From Acholeplasmatales bacterium (GTDB lineage: Bacteria > Bacillota_I > Bacilli_A > Acholeplasmatales > Anaeroplasmataceae), in contig JAILRQ010000102.1 in the NCBI GenBank assembly GCA_024698125.1, forward strand, positions 1 through 34,185: 34,185 bases of DNA, in the 5' to 3' direction. The first letter of the stretch is position 1. Every line of letters begins with the position of its first letter. The notes under the pieces are model-generated. The model saw only the letters and a list, made by a program, of their open reading frames with translations, had not been told where the DNA came from and made no database searches. Made by a program: the position numbers and the translations under genes. Shown here piece by piece: positions 31,866-34,185 of the stretch.

Positions 31866-32339
31866 CTACTCTAGTGGAATAGCAGTTGTTTGCTTCTCAA
31901 CACCTACAACCATCATAGTTTCAACATGTGAAACACCTGGGATAGCCATAAGCTTGTCGATAACGAAATCTCTATAGAACTTTAAATCCTTTGCATATAC
32001 CTTAAGTAGGTAAGCACAGTCTCCTGTAATAGTGTAGCACTCAACGATTTGAGGAATACTATTAGCCTCCTCAATAAACTTATGAGATGTTTCTCTATTA
32101 AGTGGTGATAGAGCTACCTTAGCAAATGCTGTAACCTCATATCCTAATCTCTTATCATCAAGAATTGTTGTAAATTGCTTAATGATTCCAGACTCCTTTA
32201 AGTTCTTAGTTCTTAGTAGGCAAGATGATGGAGCAAGTCCGATCTTCTTTGATAAATCTATATTAGAAATTGAAGAATCCTCTTGTAGGTAAGTTAATAT
32301 CTTCTTATCATACTCGTCTAATTCATTTTTCTCTGACAT
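31866..32339 (-). CDS. Lrp/AsnC-family transcription regulator
   Basis: 157 residues: N-terminal winged helix (LDEYDKKILTYLQEDSSISNIDLSKKIGLAPSSCLLRTKNL) and a C-terminal RAM/ACT-like ligand domain (ECYTITGDCAYLLKVYAKDL, GVSHVETMMVV). Such proteins sense amino acids (Leu, Ala, Lys and others) and often control transport or metabolism genes. The effector cannot be read from the sequence. It is a single gene with its own promoter (32370-32398) and terminator; CGGAGG precedes the ATG. Confidence 0.93.
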   Translation of the reverse strand: MSEKNELDEYDKKILTYLQEDSSISNIDLSKKIGLAPSSCLLRTKNLKESGIIKQFTTILDDKRLGYEVTAFAKVALSPLNRETSHKFIEEANSIPQIVECYTITGDCAYLLKVYAKDLKFYRDFVIDKLMAIPGVSHVETMMVVGVEKQTTAIPLE

Positions 32340-32363
32340 AAAAAACCTCCGATTAAGTATTAT

Positions 32364-32398
32364 GCGAATATTATACTATAATGTTACGCTTTTGTAAA
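32364..32398 (-). promoter_or_regulatory. Lrp-gene promoter with a palindrome over the -10
   Basis: TTTACA (32398-32393), 17 bp, TATAAT (32375-32370). ATTATACTATAAT (32370-32382), flanked by GCG and CGC, is a near-palindrome covering the -10 and could be an autoregulatory site. Confidence 0.65.
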
Positions 32399-32430
32399 TT
32401 ATTTTAGAATAAAAAACAATATAATTAAAA

Positions 32431-32464
32431 AATAATCGCAAATATTCGTATATCTGCGATTATT
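32431..32464 (-). terminator. terminator of the zinc-ribbon gene
   Basis: The perfect 10-bp stem AATAATCGCA / TGCGATTATT with a 14-base loop and a T-run on the minus strand. Confidence 0.75.
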
Positions 32465-32467
32465 CCT

Positions 32468-33172
32468 TTAGAATTTTATAAATGATATAAACTTACAATT
32501 GTCGTTAACACGTTTTTTAATTTGCGGATATGTCTGACCAAAGCTTCTTATAGTAACTATAAGATCTATATCTAAATCTTTATTTAAGTAATTATCTAAT
32601 ATATTAAAATCATCATCTGTTTCACACTTAAATAGATGTACTCCTATAAGCTCTGAATTGAAGAATGATCTTACACTAATAAGCCTATATTTATCTGGTA
32701 AAGAAATAGAATCAATGGATAGCATAATCTTTCCATATTCCTTCATCATATATTCATAATGAAGCTTTATGCTCTCCTTATAATCCATCTCTAACCATTT
32801 TTGAAGCTTGTTATAGATAATATCTACATTTCTATCAGATATCTCTACGTTATCCTCCGCAAAGATATTTACAATCTCATCTCTTGATTTATGGATTGTT
32901 TTATAATACATAATCTCAGCAATAAGCTTTGCACTAAAGGTATATCCCTTAAGACATAGCTTAGCTGCAGTTTGAGATGTGTAAATAAGCTCAGGATGTG
33001 GACAATCTGGATTAGTACAGCTATACCCTAGATTCTTAATCCTTCTTTTCTCACCGTGTGAGAATTGTATTACCTTATTAGATACCGCATAACGATATTT
33101 AAGCTTTCCACCACATAATGGACATCTATCTATTTCTGGCTTATAGCTTTTGGGTATGCTTAATCTTGCCAT
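32468..33172 (-). CDS. zinc-ribbon protein resembling a degenerate, truncated DDE transposase
   Basis: 234 residues. The N-terminal zinc ribbon CPLC...C...C (C17, C20, C52, C57) is followed by a helical region, then MLSIDSISLPDKYRLISVRS (D154), which resembles the first strand of an RNase H-like transposase core. The region DLIVTIRSFGQTYPQIKKRV resembles the second catalytic strand, but with TIRSF where an Asp is expected, and the chain stops soon after, before the third acidic residue. It is probably inactive as a transposase. It has AGGAGGTG before the ATG at 33172 and a good terminator. No terminal repeats were seen. Confidence 0.55.
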   Translation of the reverse strand: MARLSIPKSYKPEIDRCPLCGGKLKYRYAVSNKVIQFSHGEKRRIKNLGYSCTNPDCPHPELIYTSQTAAKLCLKGYTFSAKLIAEIMYYKTIHKSRDEIVNIFAEDNVEISDRNVDIIYNKLQKWLEMDYKESIKLHYEYMMKEYGKIMLSIDSISLPDKYRLISVRSFFNSELIGVHLFKCETDDDFNILDNYLNKDLDIDLIVTIRSFGQTYPQIKKRVNDNCKFISFIKF

Positions 33173-33195
33173 ATCGTTCACCTCCTAATTATTTT

Positions 33196-34185
33196 TTATA
33201 TTGTTGGCCATGTTCTTCTTGGAACAGCCGTTACTCCTGCAACCGTTGAATCGTAGAACTCATTTTTGCCCTTTGTCTTTGAATTGTTACCATGAGGAAC
33301 AGATTTTGTACTTTGATTATCGGTCGAGGTGGCCTCCTCATAGTCTGTTACATAGATCGTTTCATTAAACCATTCTGTATCCTTAAGCTTTGTAAGATTA
33401 TTAGAAGCGGCTACTGCAAATGAAGCCTCTCCACTTTCATCAAGACCTGCTGATACAATAATGTTTCCATTCATATCGACAAAGGTATTTTCACTTTCAC
33501 TCCACATAGTTGGAGCATATACCGCATCTGTCCATACGGCAATTCTATTTATGAATTGCTGTGTTGGGAATTGATTAGTATAATCTATTGTATATTCATT
33601 AGTACCACAGCAGCAACATACAACACACACACTGGGCTTTAGCATTTCTAAGAAATCAGTATTAGATGATGTATTTGAACCATGGTGACCTGCCTTATAT
33701 AAATCAACAGTTGGCATAGTTTTTTCCTCAGTTGAGCCATCATAGAACTCAACCATTTTATTTTCACCCTTTTTCTCTAAATCTCCTCCAAGGAAGAAAT
33801 ATTTAGATTCTCCATTAGACTTATATTCAAATAATGTACATACTGAATAATCATTTTCATCACTTGATTCATCATAGAAATAATAATAATTATATACAAC
33901 ATGCATAACTACATTATCTGATAATTCATAATCCCTTGAAGCTCCATTTGTATTATTCCAGCAATCTGCAGCATAATACCAATTAGCTCCATTATTTACC
34001 TCACCCTCAAATGCAGATAGCATATTAGAGTATGTTACAGTAGTCTTTGTTGTAAGCTCGTTTGTAATAATAGTGCCCATTTCATATGCATCCGCAAACT
34101 TAGGGAATCCTGCAATATGATCCTGGTCTCCATGAGTTGCGATAACATACTCAAGCTTACCATCCTCACAATAGTTATTAATATA
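33196..34185 (-). CDS. ComEC-like metallo-beta-lactamase protein, 5' end cut by window edge
   Basis: A metallo-beta-lactamase fold hydrolase of the ComEC/Rec2 C-terminal type. The frame runs to the window edge and upstream of the ATG at 34080 includes the metal motif THGDQDHIAGF, so the gene begins outside. Later come FLGGDLEKKGE and KAGHHGSNTSS, further metal ligands, then a run of cysteines (SVCVVCCCCG) where relatives usually have one. The C-terminal part (about 200-330) is low in recognisable features. There is no ComEC membrane part inside the window. It could be a secreted or cytosolic nuclease-like enzyme. Confidence 0.8.
   Translation of the reverse strand, partial: YINNYCEDGKLEYVIATHGDQDHIAGFPKFADAYEMGTIITNELTTKTTVTYSNMLSAFEGEVNNGANWYYAADCWNNTNGASRDYELSDNVVMHVVYNYYYFYDESSDENDYSVCTLFEYKSNGESKYFFLGGDLEKKGENKMVEFYDGSTEEKTMPTVDLYKAGHHGSNTSSNTDFLEMLKPSVCVVCCCCGTNEYTIDYTNQFPTQQFINRIAVWTDAVYAPTMWSESENTFVDMNGNIIVSAGLDESGEASFAVAASNNLTKLKDTEWFNETIYVTDYEEATSTDNQSTKSVPHGNNSKTKGKNEFYDSTVAGVTAVPRRTWPTI

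Noticed and set aside
1-34185. CRISPR arrays, tRNA or rRNA genes, prophage or integrated element
   Set aside because: No regularly spaced repeats, no cloverleaf or rRNA sequences, no integrase, phage structural genes or attachment-site repeats were seen.

Overview
The window is a low-GC chromosomal segment, compact and mostly coding, that reads as a member of the Bacillota (low-GC Gram-positives), probably a gut-type Bacilli or Erysipelotrichia-like lineage. The support is the tilS-hpt-ftsH-rqcP order, strong AAGGAGG ribosome binding sites, a T-box leader on serS, an LtaS-type sulfatase, a class II fructose-bisphosphate aldolase and sigma-A promoters of the form TTGAAA-17-TATAAT. The genus cannot be fixed from this sequence. 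All 34 genes whose stop codon is present end in TAA or TAG, none in TGA, and Trp is read from TGG.

Layout. 1-4300: tilS (cut by the left edge), hpt, ftsH and rqcP, a tight plus-strand operon for tRNA lysidine, purine salvage, membrane proteolysis and ribosome rescue. 4313-9607: a HAD phosphatase divergent from fba, then lysS, an unknown helical protein, a membrane-anchored alpha/beta hydrolase and a low-molecular-weight phosphatase. 9620-10620: a structured intergenic RNA followed by a YugP-like membrane protein that has lost its protease motif. 10646-14467 (minus): a CDP-alcohol phosphatidyltransferase, an MprF-like flippase domain and an LTA-synthase-like sulfatase, an envelope lipid block. 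14758-17871: purF, a NUDIX hydrolase and a flavodiiron protein. 17977-20861 (minus): a sulfur regulon made of an Rrf2 repressor, cysK and an O-acetylhomoserine sulfhydrylase, with a shared operator-like sequence and a Cys/Met-containing leader ORF. 20733-21298 is a gene-poor stretch holding two divergent promoters and a likely small RNA. 21299-24049: a DUF1846 protein, an orphan HExxH protein and an SDR.

24135-27525 (minus) is an overlapping cassette of two PlsC-type acyltransferases and two GT8 glycosyltransferases, read divergently from a membrane-anchored XRE regulator with repeated half-sites between them. This is the best candidate for an undescribed system, probably glycolipid synthesis. 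Its last two genes appear to be one GT8-PlsC reading frame split by a one-base shift.

28311-34185 (minus) holds a candidate ncRNA, T-box-serS, the DUF711/ACT pair, an Lrp/AsnC regulator, a degenerate transposase-like zinc-ribbon protein, and a ComEC-like metallo-beta-lactamase protein cut by the right edge. No tRNA, rRNA, CRISPR array, intact IS or prophage was seen.
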